DNA of 18,133 nucleotides from Pseudomonadota bacterium (GCA_021783435.1 JAJXUC010000072.1:1-18133); one strand, 5' to 3'. Shown: positions 1 to 8,216, numbered from the stretch's first letter. Made by a program: numbers and translations. Notes: generated by a model from the sequence alone, not told the origin.

Positions 1-2086
1 GGCGCTCGGCGGCCACGCAGTAAGCCAGCAGGCGTGCCTGGCCGGCGGCGTCCTTGCGCGCGATGACGGCGCAGGAACGCACGGCGGGGTGCTGCCCCAG
101 CGCGGTTTCGATTTCACCGAGCTCGATGCGAAAGCCGCGGATCTTGACCTGGGTGTCGGCACGGCCGATGTAGTCGAGCTGCCCGTCCGGCAGCCAGCGC
201 ACGAGGTCGCCGGTGCGGTACAGGCGCGTGCCGGGTGGGCCGAACGGATTGGCCACGAAGCGCTCGGCATCGAGCGCGGGTCGATTCAAGTAGCCGATCG
301 CCAGGCCGCTGCCGCCGACGTGGAGTTCACCCACCAGGCCCGGTGGCAGCAGCGTTCCGCCGGGACCGAGCACATAGGCCTGGGTGTCGCGGATCGGCCT
401 GCCGATGGGGATGGCGCGCAGGCCTTCTGGCAGCTCGCGCGGGATGGGGTAGGTGGTGGCGAAGGTGGTGCATTCGGTGGGACCGTAGCCGTTGATGATC
501 TGCGTTCCGGGGAGCGCCTGCAGCGCGCGGCGCACATGCGGCACGGACAGCGCTTCGCCGCCGGTGAGCAGTTGCGCGAGCCCGCGCAGGGATGTGGGGT
601 CGGCGTCCACCACGGCGTTGAACAGCGCGGCGGTGAGCCACGCGGCGTTGACGGCTCCGCCCTGGATGGTGCGCGCCAGTCCGGCCGGCGTGGGCAGATC
701 CTCGTCGTGCAGCACGCAGACGCCGCCGTTGAGCAGCGGGCCCCAGATCTCGAGCGTGGAGGCATCGAATCCCAGCGGCGCGGCATGCAGCATCCGGGTG
801 TGGGCATCCAGGCGCATGAACGGCGCGTTCAGCACCAGGCGCAGGATGGACGCATGGCCGATGACGATGCCCTTGGGCACCCCGGTCGAGCCCGAGGTGT
901 ACATGATGTAGGCAGGGGCCGGCGCGGCCGAAGCCGGTGCGGCCGGAATCGCCGCGGCGGCGACATCGGAAGCGGGGTCGTCCGTCACCAGCAGGGGCAG
1001 CGCGGGTGCGAACGCGTCGCGGTGCATGGTATCGGTGACCACCAGGCTGGCGCCGGCATCGGCGAGCATGAAGGCGATGCGTTCGGACGGAAGTTGGATG
1101 TCCAGCGGAAGATAGGTGCAGCCGGCCTTGAGAATGCCCAGGAGGACGGCGATGCTGTCGATGCCGCGGCCGAGCGCCACGCAGACGACGGCGCCAGGCT
1201 GTGCGCCGGCATGGCGAAGCCGGGCGCGCCAGGTTTCGGCGCGAGCCTCGAGTTCGCGGTAGCTGAGCGTGACGCCGACATGCGTCAGCGCCGGCGCTTC
1301 GCCGCGCAGGGCAGCCTGCTGCGCGAACACGGCATGCACCGGGCGTGCCGCATCGGGTGGAGCCGCCGGCGGATTCAAGGCGTCGAGCCCTGTGCGCTGC
1401 GCGTCGCTCAAGGTTGGAACGTCGCGCGCGGAACCGTCCGGGTGCGCGATGAGGGCGCCCATGGTGTGCGCCAATGCCGCCAGCAGGGCATCGGCTTGCT
1501 CGGGGCCGAGCCGCGAGGCGGCGTAACGCATGCGCAGCGCGCCCTTCGGCTCCAGGCCGATGGCGAGCGCATTCTCATCCTGCATGACGTGCGCGGCGTC
1601 GACCCCCTGGCCCAGCCAGAGCGCCGCCGATGCGCCGGGAAAGGCCTCGGCGGGGAGCTGCGGCGGCGCGCGCCGGATCGCGTCCACGTCCTGCATCCAG
1701 GCCCGCGCGGTGACCTGTTCCGGCTGGCTGTAGGTGCGGCGTGTCAGCACGGTGCAATCCGGGGCGGGTTCGCTGGCATCGGCTCCAGAGGCTGGCGCGT
1801 GGAGTTCATCAAGCCCGATCCGGGGGGCACCGAGCCACTGCAGCAGGAGCAGAACCCAGGCTGCGGCACCGGGCGTGTCGTCCAGCCAGCCCATGCGGGC
1901 AGCGAGGTCCTGGATGCCAGCCGTCAGTGCAGCGGGCAGTCGAAGCCTGGCCTCGGCGAAGGAGGCGTCGTGCTCCCCACCCTGGGGAGCACAGAACAGG
2001 TCGAGGATGGCGGATGCGGCAGCAGACGCGAATGCAGGCGCAGATGCCGGCGTTTGCGGCCTTGCGTTGACGGATTCGGTTTGCAT
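1..2086 (-). CDS. Non-ribosomal peptide synthetase, 5' part: truncated condensation domain plus adenylation domain
   Basis: The frame is open from ATG at 2086 to the left window edge (695 codons), so the C-terminus is missing. An in-frame TGA at 2123-2125, with no other start codon in between, fixes the N-terminus. Residues about 240-695 are an amino-acid adenylation domain, which activates an amino acid as its AMP ester. Its core motifs are [11 protein letters not shown] (396-406), the FDAS/IWG region (440-449), NGYGPTE (532-538), YRTGDLVRW (623-631) and [13 protein letters not shown] (648-660). Residues about 150-235 resemble the end of a condensation domain, closing with the C-A linker LSDAQR. 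The whole region before the A domain is only about 235 residues, against roughly 430-450 for a full C domain, and it holds no HHxxxDG motif. A carrier domain would be expected beyond the left edge. The NGYGPTE and IRGFRIE motifs favour an NRPS over a plain acyl-CoA ligase. The product is unknown. Confidence -1.
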   Translation of the reverse strand, partial: MQTESVNARPQTPASAPAFASAAASAILDLFCAPQGGEHDASFAEARLRLPAALTAGIQDLAARMGWLDDTPGAAAWVLLLLQWLGAPRIGLDELHAPASGADASEPAPDCTVLTRRTYSQPEQVTARAWMQDVDAIRRAPPQLPAEAFPGASAALWLGQGVDAAHVMQDENALAIGLEPKGALRMRYAASRLGPEQADALLAALAHTMGALIAHPDGSARDVPTLSDAQRTGLDALNPPAAPPDAARPVHAVFAQQAALRGEAPALTHVGVTLSYRELEARAETWRARLRHAGAQPGAVVCVALGRGIDSIAVLLGILKAGCTYLPLDIQLPSERIAFMLADAGASLVVTDTMHRDAFAPALPLLVTDDPASDVAAAAIPAAPASAAPAPAYIMYTSGSTGVPKGIVIGHASILRLVLNAPFMRLDAHTRMLHAAPLGFDASTLEIWGPLLNGGVCVLHDEDLPTPAGLARTIQGGAVNAAWLTAALFNAVVDADPTSLRGLAQLLTGGEALSVPHVRRALQALPGTQIINGYGPTECTTFATTYPIPRELPEGLRAIPIGRPIRDTQAYVLGPGGTLLPPGLVGELHVGGSGLAIGYLNRPALDAERFVANPFGPPGTRLYRTGDLVRWLPDGQLDYIGRADTQVKIRGFRIELGEIETALGQHPAVRSCAVIARKDAAGQARLLAYCVAAER

Positions 2087-2292
2087 GTCAGCGATCTCTT
2101 TTCCCTTGATCCGCGCTTCGCATCACCCGGGTCTTGGCGATGGAGGCGGTGCCCGCGCTGTGCTTCGCGCTGTCGCACGAGGCCGCGCGATGTGGGAACG
2201 AGTCTAGGGGTCATGGGCGCGAAATTCCTCCCCGCGAATGGGTGAGGGAGCGCCCTGGAGAGCAGGCAATGGCGCGTTGCGTGAACAAGTTG

Positions 2293-2320
2293 GCAGAAAC
2301 GCGAAGGTTGCAGAAACGCG
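2293..2320. repeat. 11-bp direct repeat GCAGAAACGCG, two copies
   Basis: Perfect copies lie at 2293-2303 and 2310-2320, 17 bp from start to start, in the gap upstream of the NRPS. On the minus strand each reads CGCGTTTCTGC. Two spaced identical copies upstream of a gene could be a regulator-binding site, but a chance or slipped duplication is also possible. Confidence -1.
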
Positions 2321-2321
2321 C

Positions 2322-2390
2322 GGGGCAATGCCCCTGGGACGCTTTCGGCGAAACGCCGGGCCGCCCCCCAGTTTCCTGGGCCCCATGGGG
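2322..2390 (-). other. Cluster of short hairpins downstream of the cupin gene
   Basis: Read on the plus strand, three perfect 5-bp stems follow each other: GGGGC-AAT-GCCCC (2322-2334), CGGCG-AAA-CGCCG (2346-2358) and CCCAG-TTTC-CTGGG (2367-2380). The palindrome CCCCATGGGG (2381-2390) comes next. In the minus-strand transcript the third stem is closed by a GAAA (GNRA-type) tetraloop. The cluster starts 5 nt after the cupin stop codon. There is no U-run, so it is not a standard intrinsic terminator. It could stabilise a 3' end or weaken read-through into the NRPS. Confidence -1.
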
Positions 2391-2394
2391 GATC

Positions 2395-3360
2395 TCAGTA
2401 GGCGCCGGGCGGGGCGACGTAATCGCGCAAGCGGGCGCGCGCGAGCGCGAAGGCGCGGCCGAGCGGCGCCTTGACCGCATCGCGCCAGGGACTGGAACCA
2501 GGAAAGCTCGGCTGCAGGCCCCATTTGCGCAGTACCCGGTTGCACTGGTGCACGCGGGCCAGGTGGCGCGTGGTGGCGGTGTAGAACACCACGCCGATGG
2601 AGATGGACACGCCATCGCCCGGGCAAACCCAGTCGGTTGTGGTGCGGGTCATGTGCGGCGAGGTGGCGGGGAAATACACGCCGTCGCCTGGGCCGACGTC
2701 GAAGTCCCGGCCGTGGTGGCGCAGCGCGGGGTCGAGGCGCACATTGCGCAGGGAACCCTCCACGATGAAGTTCTCGACATCGTGCGCCGACACCACATCA
2801 CGGTCGGCATGGTCGAACACGGTCATGGTCTTGCGGCCGCGGATCTGCAGCCAGAAGTTGTTCTCGCGGTCGATATGGAACGGCGTGATCGAGGGCGGGG
2901 CCGAGATGAAGATGAAACCCGCGACGCGGAACACGCCCGGCTGCTCGGCTTCGATCAACGGTCGGGCGCCGGCCATGACCTCGTCGAGGAATGCGGCGTA
3001 GTGCGGGTCGGTCTGCACGTTGTAGAGCGCGACCCAGGAGCCGGGCTCCTCGATGCGCGTGAACACCTCGTCGATACCCAGTCCGTCGGGGGTTTTGGGC
3101 GTGTGGAAGAACTCGGAGGTCTGCGTGGCGCCGGGACGGATGAAGCGACACTGGCGGCTCGGCATGAGGTCGTGCGCCAGCTTCGCCAGGCGGGGCAATT
3201 GCATCAGCGGGTGGTTTGCATAGTCATGCCGGATGGCGTGCATGCCGTGGGTGGAAAAACACCCGGGGTCGACCGCCGCGATTCCCGCTGGCGCCGGCGA
3301 CGCGCCATGCAGGTCGGGCGCGTCGGTTTTGCCGGAACTCGTTTCTTGCGCCCGTTCCAT
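2395..3360 (-). CDS. Cupin-like (JmjC/Cupin_8-type) putative Fe(II)-dependent oxygenase
   Basis: A 321-residue protein. I place the start at ATG 3360 because AGGAGG (3368-3373) lies 7 nt upstream; the longer open frame would run into the kinase gene. The fold signature is the metal-binding set H162-x-D164 (in TPFHIDREN) and H236 (in FPATSPHM). Between them lies NNFWLQIRGRKTMTVFD, typical of JmjC/FIH-like cupins, in which a lysine or arginine in this strand often contacts 2-oxoglutarate (here perhaps K177). Members of this superfamily hydroxylate amino-acid side chains or small molecules, though many bacterial ones have no known substrate. There is no signal peptide, so it is probably cytoplasmic. 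It lies between the exopolysaccharide kinase gene (65 bp upstream) and the NRPS. It could serve either, for instance by hydroxylating an NRPS-bound residue, but that is inference. Confidence -1.
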   Translation of the reverse strand: MERAQETSSGKTDAPDLHGASPAPAGIAAVDPGCFSTHGMHAIRHDYANHPLMQLPRLAKLAHDLMPSRQCRFIRPGATQTSEFFHTPKTPDGLGIDEVFTRIEEPGSWVALYNVQTDPHYAAFLDEVMAGARPLIEAEQPGVFRVAGFIFISAPPSITPFHIDRENNFWLQIRGRKTMTVFDHADRDVVSAHDVENFIVEGSLRNVRLDPALRHHGRDFDVGPGDGVYFPATSPHMTRTTTDWVCPGDGVSISIGVVFYTATTRHLARVHQCNRVLRKWGLQPSFPGSSPWRDAVKAPLGRAFALARARLRDYVAPPGAY

Positions 3361-3367
3361 GGGACAT

Positions 3368-3373
3368 CCTCCT
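3368..3373 (-). promoter_or_regulatory. Ribosome binding site of the cupin gene
   Basis: A perfect AGGAGG on the minus strand lies 7 nt before ATG 3360. It decides the start codon over upstream in-frame alternatives. Confidence -1.
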
Positions 3374-3425
3374 AGGCGAATCATGCAGCCGAGATGGCGG
3401 AATTTCCGTTGGACGCGATCCGGGC

Positions 3426-4322
3426 TCAATACGCGTAGTAGCCATACGGCGAGGCCGTGGATGGCGTGCGCGACTGGTTGAGCAGGGTCATCACGATGGG
3501 GCACTCCTCCAGCATGGACAGCGCCTGCAGCACCGAACCCTGGTGGGTCTTGCCGGCGTGTACGACCAGCACCACCTGGCCCATCTGGGGCGCCAGGACG
3601 CGCGCCTCGACCGAAGGCAGCAGCGGCGGGGCATCGAAGATCACGATCCGATCCTGCTGGTGGGCGGCCAGGTGGTTCAGGAAGTCCTGCATGGCCTGGC
3701 TGCTGAAGATTTCGGTCGCGCGGTCGTTCTGCGTGCCGGCGGTCAGCACCGTGAGCTTGTCCACATTGGTGGCCTGCTCGACGTCGGAGAGGTCCAGCCC
3801 AGGGTCGAGCAGCAGGTCGAGGAGGCCCGGTCCGCGCTTGAGCCCCAGGCGCTGGCCCGCCGTGGCGCGCGTGGCGTCGGTATCCACCAGCAGCACGCTG
3901 TGGTTCAGCTCCATCGCCATGCTCATCGCGAGGTTGATGGACGTGAAGGTCTTGCCCTCTCCCGGCAGGCTGCTGGTGATCAGGATGAGGTTGCCGCGCT
4001 CGACCGGACCTGCGCTCTTGCCGCCTTGGGCATTGGCCAGCAGCGGGCGTTTGATGCTGCGGAACTCGTCCATCAGGCGGGACCGCGTGGCGTTCGGCAC
4101 GAGGTAGCCGGCCTCCTCCAGAGCTTGCAGGTCGATGTCCGCGTCGCGCTTCGGCGGGGCAAGGCGCGCGGGTGCCGCTGGCGCGGCTTGTGGCGCCGTG
4201 GCCAGCGCGGCAGGCTGGGCCTGGCCACGGCTGGCTGACTCGGTCCCCTCGACCCAGGGCATGTCGACCCCGGCCTTGCGGAGTTCCTCGAGGCGTTTGC
4301 TGGCTTGTTCGATGATGCTCAT
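3426..4322 (-). CDS. Tyrosine autokinase, XrtA/PEP-CTERM exopolysaccharide type
   Basis: A 298-residue cytoplasmic BY-kinase. It carries Walker A SSLPGEGKT (117-125, K124), a Walker A' strand LLVDTDATRA (144-153) and Walker B VIFDAPPLL (D230). It ends in the tyrosine cluster YGYYAY, the usual autophosphorylation tail. In this family the kinase is separate from its membrane partner, and its phosphorylation state controls polymer length and export through the Wzz-type protein. That partner is encoded immediately upstream. The Wzz stop codon is part of TGAGAGGCGTCATG, so the ribosome binding site of the kinase (GAGAGG) overlaps the Wzz stop, which indicates translational coupling. The N-terminal 60 residues are Ala/Pro-rich with a short helical start. 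Length and order match the XrtA-associated tyrosine autokinase family as I know it. Confidence -1.
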   Translation of the reverse strand: MSIIEQASKRLEELRKAGVDMPWVEGTESASRGQAQPAALATAPQAAPAAPARLAPPKRDADIDLQALEEAGYLVPNATRSRLMDEFRSIKRPLLANAQGGKSAGPVERGNLILITSSLPGEGKTFTSINLAMSMAMELNHSVLLVDTDATRATAGQRLGLKRGPGLLDLLLDPGLDLSDVEQATNVDKLTVLTAGTQNDRATEIFSSQAMQDFLNHLAAHQQDRIVIFDAPPLLPSVEARVLAPQMGQVVLVVHAGKTHQGSVLQALSMLEECPIVMTLLNQSRTPSTASPYGYYAY

Positions 4323-4332
4323 GACGCGCCTC

Positions 4333-5910
4333 TCAATAGTGGATCAGGTGGAGCACGTTGAGCACGCCCCACGCCAGGTACAGGATCACCAGGGAGCCTG
4401 CGCCGGTCATGAACAGCACTTGCCGATGCTGCTCGGCCTTGGTCTGCGCGGGCGTGAAGACCAGGCTGATGGAGCCGAGCACCGCGCGGTCGGTCGATTC
4501 GCGCAATTCACGGGAGCTGCGAAACGTGGGGAACAGCAGCACCAGCAGATAGCTGGTGAGCGCGCCCAGCCCGAGGGCGAACACCAGCACGAAGGCAATC
4601 AGCATGCTGCGGTGGGGAAACAGCGGCCGGGGGCCGACGCGCGGCGGGTCGACGACATGGAAGTAGTCGAGCTTCTGGCTCTGGTCCTGGTCGCGCGAGA
4701 TGACGGCCGATTCGCGGCGCTGCACGAGCTTCTGGTAGTTCTCGTTGATGACCGAATAGTCGCGGTTGAGCTGCACGTACTGTTCGTCGAGCTTGGGAAG
4801 CTTGCCGACCTGGGCGCGCAGTTGTCCGAGCCTGGCTTGCACGTCGCCGACCTGCGACTGCAGCGCGGAGACGTTGGCATCGGCCTGGGCCAGACTGATG
4901 CGCAGTTGCTGGTACACCGGGTTGGTGGCTTCGGAATACTGGACCCCGGCTCCGGCCGCCGGCGCGGGTTCCGCGGCCTTGCGCTTGTCCTGCTCCTGCC
5001 GCTCGCGTTCGAGGCGGGCCAGCGTCTGGCGTGTGGCGATGACGTCCGGGTAGGCGTCGGTGTAGCGCTGCAGCAGGTCATCCAGGTGTTTGCGCTGCGC
5101 GGCGATGCGCACGTCGATCTCCGACGGCTGGGGCAGGAGCCCGGCATTGGCGCCAGGCACCAGCGAAGGCGAGAGCGTCGGGCGAATGTCGGCCAGCTGG
5201 CGCCTCAGGGTGTCGCGCGCGCTGGCCGCCGAGGTCAGCTGGCCCTGCAGCAGCGTGAGCTGGTCCTGCAGTTGGCCGACGCGGGTGTAGTAGTCGGTGC
5301 TGGCCTGGCCGGAGTAGCCGGGGTTCTGGGTCTTGAAGTCCTTGAGCTTGTTTTCGGCGTCGCGCAGTTTCTTGTCGTAGATCGCGATCTGACTGTCGAT
5401 GAAATGCAGGGCCTGCGCCGAATCCTTCTGGTTGGTGGCGATGCCGTTGTTCACGAACAGCTCGAGCACGCTGCGCACGATGCCCAGGGCCTGCGCGGGA
5501 TCGTGGCCGATGTAGCTGATCTGGTAGAGGTTGTCGCGGCCGTTGATCTTGACCTGGACATCCTTCGTCAAGGCTTCGATGACGCGCTCCCGCGTGTCGG
5601 CCTGGGTGCCCGGGCCGATCAGGCGGTTTTCCTCGGCGATGCGCACGACGTTCGGGCGCGAAAGCAGGGTGCGCGCCAGCATATTGACCTGCTCGCCCAC
5701 GTCGGGCTGCACGGACAGGCCGGTCATCAGCGGCCGCAGCATGGTTTGCGTGTCGACGAACACGGTGGCGCTGGCCATGTAGCGTTCGTGATAAAGCACC
5801 ACGCCGATGGCGCCGAGCAGCGCGACCACCCAGGCCACGGCCAGACCCCACCAGCGTTTTTCCCACATGGATGGCAGCAGATTGAACAGGGGACGGAGCA
5901 GATCATTCAT
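4333..5910 (-). CDS. Wzz-type polysaccharide chain-length determinant, XrtA/PEP-CTERM type
   Basis: A 525-residue inner-membrane protein. The first transmembrane segment is at about residues 20-40 (GLAVAWVVALLGAIGVVLY). A long periplasmic region with extended coiled-coil character follows (about 150-420, with many Q/L/A/R heptad-like stretches). A second segment is at about 435-463 and a third at about 505-522. The Wzz signature appears near the N-terminus (ATVFVDTQTMLRPLMTGL). It would form the co-polymerase ring that sets chain length, regulated by the kinase encoded next. ATG 5910 is the first good start, but its upstream sequence has only a weak ribosome binding site. It follows the ATPase-epimerase gene after 83 bp. 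The extra third transmembrane segment at the C-terminus fits the PEP-CTERM chain-length subfamily. Confidence -1.
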   Translation of the reverse strand: MNDLLRPLFNLLPSMWEKRWWGLAVAWVVALLGAIGVVLYHERYMASATVFVDTQTMLRPLMTGLSVQPDVGEQVNMLARTLLSRPNVVRIAEENRLIGPGTQADTRERVIEALTKDVQVKINGRDNLYQISYIGHDPAQALGIVRSVLELFVNNGIATNQKDSAQALHFIDSQIAIYDKKLRDAENKLKDFKTQNPGYSGQASTDYYTRVGQLQDQLTLLQGQLTSAASARDTLRRQLADIRPTLSPSLVPGANAGLLPQPSEIDVRIAAQRKHLDDLLQRYTDAYPDVIATRQTLARLERERQEQDKRKAAEPAPAAGAGVQYSEATNPVYQQLRISLAQADANVSALQSQVGDVQARLGQLRAQVGKLPKLDEQYVQLNRDYSVINENYQKLVQRRESAVISRDQDQSQKLDYFHVVDPPRVGPRPLFPHRSMLIAFVLVFALGLGALTSYLLVLLFPTFRSSRELRESTDRAVLGSISLVFTPAQTKAEQHRQVLFMTGAGSLVILYLAWGVLNVLHLIHY

Positions 5911-5993
5911 GGTGGTTCACATGTGGAACAGAGCCGAAACGACGGCGGTACGGCAACGCGGTTGCGACATGGGCGGGAGCCATGGGGCGTTCA

Positions 5994-8207
5994 TCACGCG
6001 CCCTCCAGATGGGCACGGAACTCGCGGTCCTGGCGGGCCAGCAGCCAGTTCGACAACTGCCAGGCAATGCGTTCGGCGGCGTGGCCGTCCCAGAGTTCGG
6101 GCAGATGGGCGCTCTTGCCGCCGGAGTCGAGGATTTCCGACAGTTCCCGGAAGATGCGCCGGATGTTGCCGCCGACCAGGCTATTGGTGCCGGACTGGAT
6201 GGAAGCCTGCCGCTCGCTGCATTTCGCCAGGGTCAGGCAGGGGATGCCCAGGGCCGTGGCCAGATCCTGCAGCCAGCCGCTGTCGGTCAGCACGCAGGAG
6301 GCCTCGCGCAGCAGGCCCAGCATCTCCAGGTAGCTGAGCGCAGGCGTGATGCAAATGGCCGAGGCCTGCGGGCCGCTCCCGTAGCGGTGTTCCGGCAGCG
6401 CGGCATGGAGGTCGGGGCGCATGGGCCAGATCAGCCCGAGGGTCCTGCCGATGCGCCGCAGGGCCGAATCGAGTTCGGCGAGCGCCTTCGGGTGGTCGCC
6501 TTCCAGCGCGTGTTCCATCCAGACCAGTCCGTAACCTCTGGGCTGGGTGAGAACCTCGCCGGACGTGCCGAGACGCGCCAGCACGCCCGCGGCCGAAGGG
6601 CAGCGCGGCAGCGCGTGGTGCAGGGCATCGATGAGCGGGGTCCCCGTCAGATGCACGCGGCCGGCCGCGACACCTTCGGTCTGCAGCCTGGCGAGCGCCG
6701 CCCTCTCCCCGGCACAGAGCAAGCTGGATGCGTGGTCGATCAGGACCCGGTTGGTTTCCCGCTGCACGGTGCGGTCGCCGTGGCGCAGGCCGGCATCGAC
6801 ACGGACCACGGGCACGCCGCTTTGGTTGGCCATCAGGGCGCAGGCGACGTTGGCCGTATCGTCGCCGCCGAGGATCATCGCGCTGGGCTGGTAGTGGTCC
6901 AGCAGGGGGGCGAGCGCCGACAGCACTTCGGCCATGCGCCCGGCGGGGGTCGGCGCGCGTGTTTCGATGCGCAGGCTGAGGTCGGGCAGGATCAGGTCGA
7001 GGGCATCGCGGGCGGCCAGCTCCGCGTTTCCGTTGGCGTCGTGCTCCAGGATCTGCAAGGGCAGGGCGGGCGGAAGGTCCTCGCGCTGGCCGAAGGCGTG
7101 CAGCAGGGCGCTCATCACCACCAGCGTGTCTTGCGACGACGCCACGCAGAGCAGCGGGCCCGGCTGCTTCTGCTGGATTTTTCCCGCCTGCTCCGTTCGG
7201 GATGCCGCAAGATCCAGGTCGAGGTAGCCGCCCGCCGTCGCGGGCGGGGTGTGCAGCGCGGCGCGGAAACGCGCTTCCGCGTCCGCGCGCGCTTGACTTC
7301 GCGCCCCGGCCGGAGTCGGCTCGGTGATCGTGGCATGGGCGCCTGGCGATGGCGCTGCTGCGCCGGGGGCGCCCGGCGCAGGCTCCACGATGCCGCTGAG
7401 TTCGGTCCGGATCTCCCCCGCGACGCGATCGACGCGGTCGGCGTCGATGCGGTCCACGCCGTCGAGAAAGGCCGACAGCAGCAACCGGCTGCACAGCATG
7501 TTGATGCGGCGCGGCACGCCACCGGACCATTGGTGAATCGCGCCGAAAGCGGGGTCGTCGAACGCGGGGCGGCCACTCCAGCCCACCTTGCCGAGCCGGT
7601 GCTCGACATAGGCGCGGGTTTCGGCGGGCTGCATCGGGCCCAGGTGGCAGCTGGCGATCACGCGCTGGCGCAACTGCTCCAGTGCGGGCAGCCGCAGGAT
7701 CTCGCGCAGCTCCGGCTGGCCCACCAGGAAGCTTTGCAGCAGCGCCTTGTTGCCGAACTGGAAGTTCGACAGCATGCGCAGTTCCTCGATGGCGGCCGGC
7801 CCCAGGTTCTGGGCCTCGTCGATGATGAGCAGGGCGCGGCGGTCGGACGTGGCCAGCGAGGCGAGATAGGCCTCGAGCGTGACCAGCAGCTTGGCCTTGT
7901 TCATGCCGTCGGTAGGAACGCCGAACGCCAGGGCGACGGCCGAGAGCAGCTCCCCGGCTTCGAGCTGGGTGCTGACGATCTGCGCCGCCACGACCTTGGC
8001 CGGATCGAGTTCGGCCAGCAGCGTACGCAGCAGCGTGGTCTTGCCGGCGCCGATGTCTCCGGTGACGACGATGAAGCCTTCGCCCTGGAACGCCCCGAAA
8101 CGCAAATACTGGTGTGCGCTGCTGTGGCCCTTGCTTTCATAGTAGAAGCTGGGGTCCGGGTTGATCTGGAACGGAGGCGCCGTCAGGCCGAAGAACTGCT
8201 CGTACAT
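5994..8207 (-). CDS. Fusion: XrtA/PEP-CTERM-associated AAA ATPase plus UDP-GlcNAc 2-epimerase-like domain
   Basis: A 737-residue protein with two recognisable halves. Residues 1-270 match the ExeA/GspA-like ATPase of PEP-CTERM loci: start MYEQFFGLTAPPF, Walker A GDIGAGKTT (50-58), Walker B LLIIDEAQN (127-134) and the arginine-finger-like SGGVPRRIN (228-236). A Pro/Ala-rich linker spans about 272-350. Residues about 352-725 follow the WecB fold: VDAGLRHGDR (470-479), TNRVLIDHASSLL (485-497), VHLTGTPLIDAL (518-529), TDSGWLQDLATALGIPCL (641-658) and SGTNSLVGG (672-680). True WecB converts UDP-GlcNAc to UDP-ManNAc. Several expected catalytic positions differ here, so activity is uncertain. The stand-alone ATPase is usually about half this length. 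No stop or frameshift separates the halves. The start lies 9 nt after the beta-barrel gene's stop. The combination is unusual; the domain calls are firm, the joint function is not. Confidence -1.
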   Translation of the reverse strand: MYEQFFGLTAPPFQINPDPSFYYESKGHSSAHQYLRFGAFQGEGFIVVTGDIGAGKTTLLRTLLAELDPAKVVAAQIVSTQLEAGELLSAVALAFGVPTDGMNKAKLLVTLEAYLASLATSDRRALLIIDEAQNLGPAAIEELRMLSNFQFGNKALLQSFLVGQPELREILRLPALEQLRQRVIASCHLGPMQPAETRAYVEHRLGKVGWSGRPAFDDPAFGAIHQWSGGVPRRINMLCSRLLLSAFLDGVDRIDADRVDRVAGEIRTELSGIVEPAPGAPGAAAPSPGAHATITEPTPAGARSQARADAEARFRAALHTPPATAGGYLDLDLAASRTEQAGKIQQKQPGPLLCVASSQDTLVVMSALLHAFGQREDLPPALPLQILEHDANGNAELAARDALDLILPDLSLRIETRAPTPAGRMAEVLSALAPLLDHYQPSAMILGGDDTANVACALMANQSGVPVVRVDAGLRHGDRTVQRETNRVLIDHASSLLCAGERAALARLQTEGVAAGRVHLTGTPLIDALHHALPRCPSAAGVLARLGTSGEVLTQPRGYGLVWMEHALEGDHPKALAELDSALRRIGRTLGLIWPMRPDLHAALPEHRYGSGPQASAICITPALSYLEMLGLLREASCVLTDSGWLQDLATALGIPCLTLAKCSERQASIQSGTNSLVGGNIRRIFRELSEILDSGGKSAHLPELWDGHAAERIAWQLSNWLLARQDREFRAHLEGA

Positions 8208-8216
8208 GGCCGATGC

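Larger units (their letters stand above)
2087..2394. other. 308-bp intergenic region between cupin gene and NRPS
   Basis: No credible gene is seen here. The half next to the cupin stop codon carries clustered short inverted repeats (2322-2390), and beside them is an 11-bp direct repeat (2293-2320). The half next to the NRPS start (2087-2290) shows nothing I can name apart from a purine-rich AAGAGA stretch 7-9 nt before the NRPS ATG that may serve as its ribosome binding site. I could not find a convincing -35/-10 pair. The length contrasts with the 9-83 bp gaps among the export genes, so the NRPS could have its own promoter or be controlled by attenuation. Confidence -1.

Noticed and set aside
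1..2086. Exosortase-associated acyl-CoA ligase instead of an NRPS
   Set aside because: The condensation-domain remnant, the C-A linker, NGYGPTE and the [13 protein letters not shown] motif are NRPS features. The neighbouring decarboxylase expected for the ligase family is not seen.
3361..3504. Longer N-terminus for the cupin gene
   Set aside because: It would overlap the end of the kinase gene and lacks a ribosome binding site, while AGGAGG sits correctly before ATG 3360.
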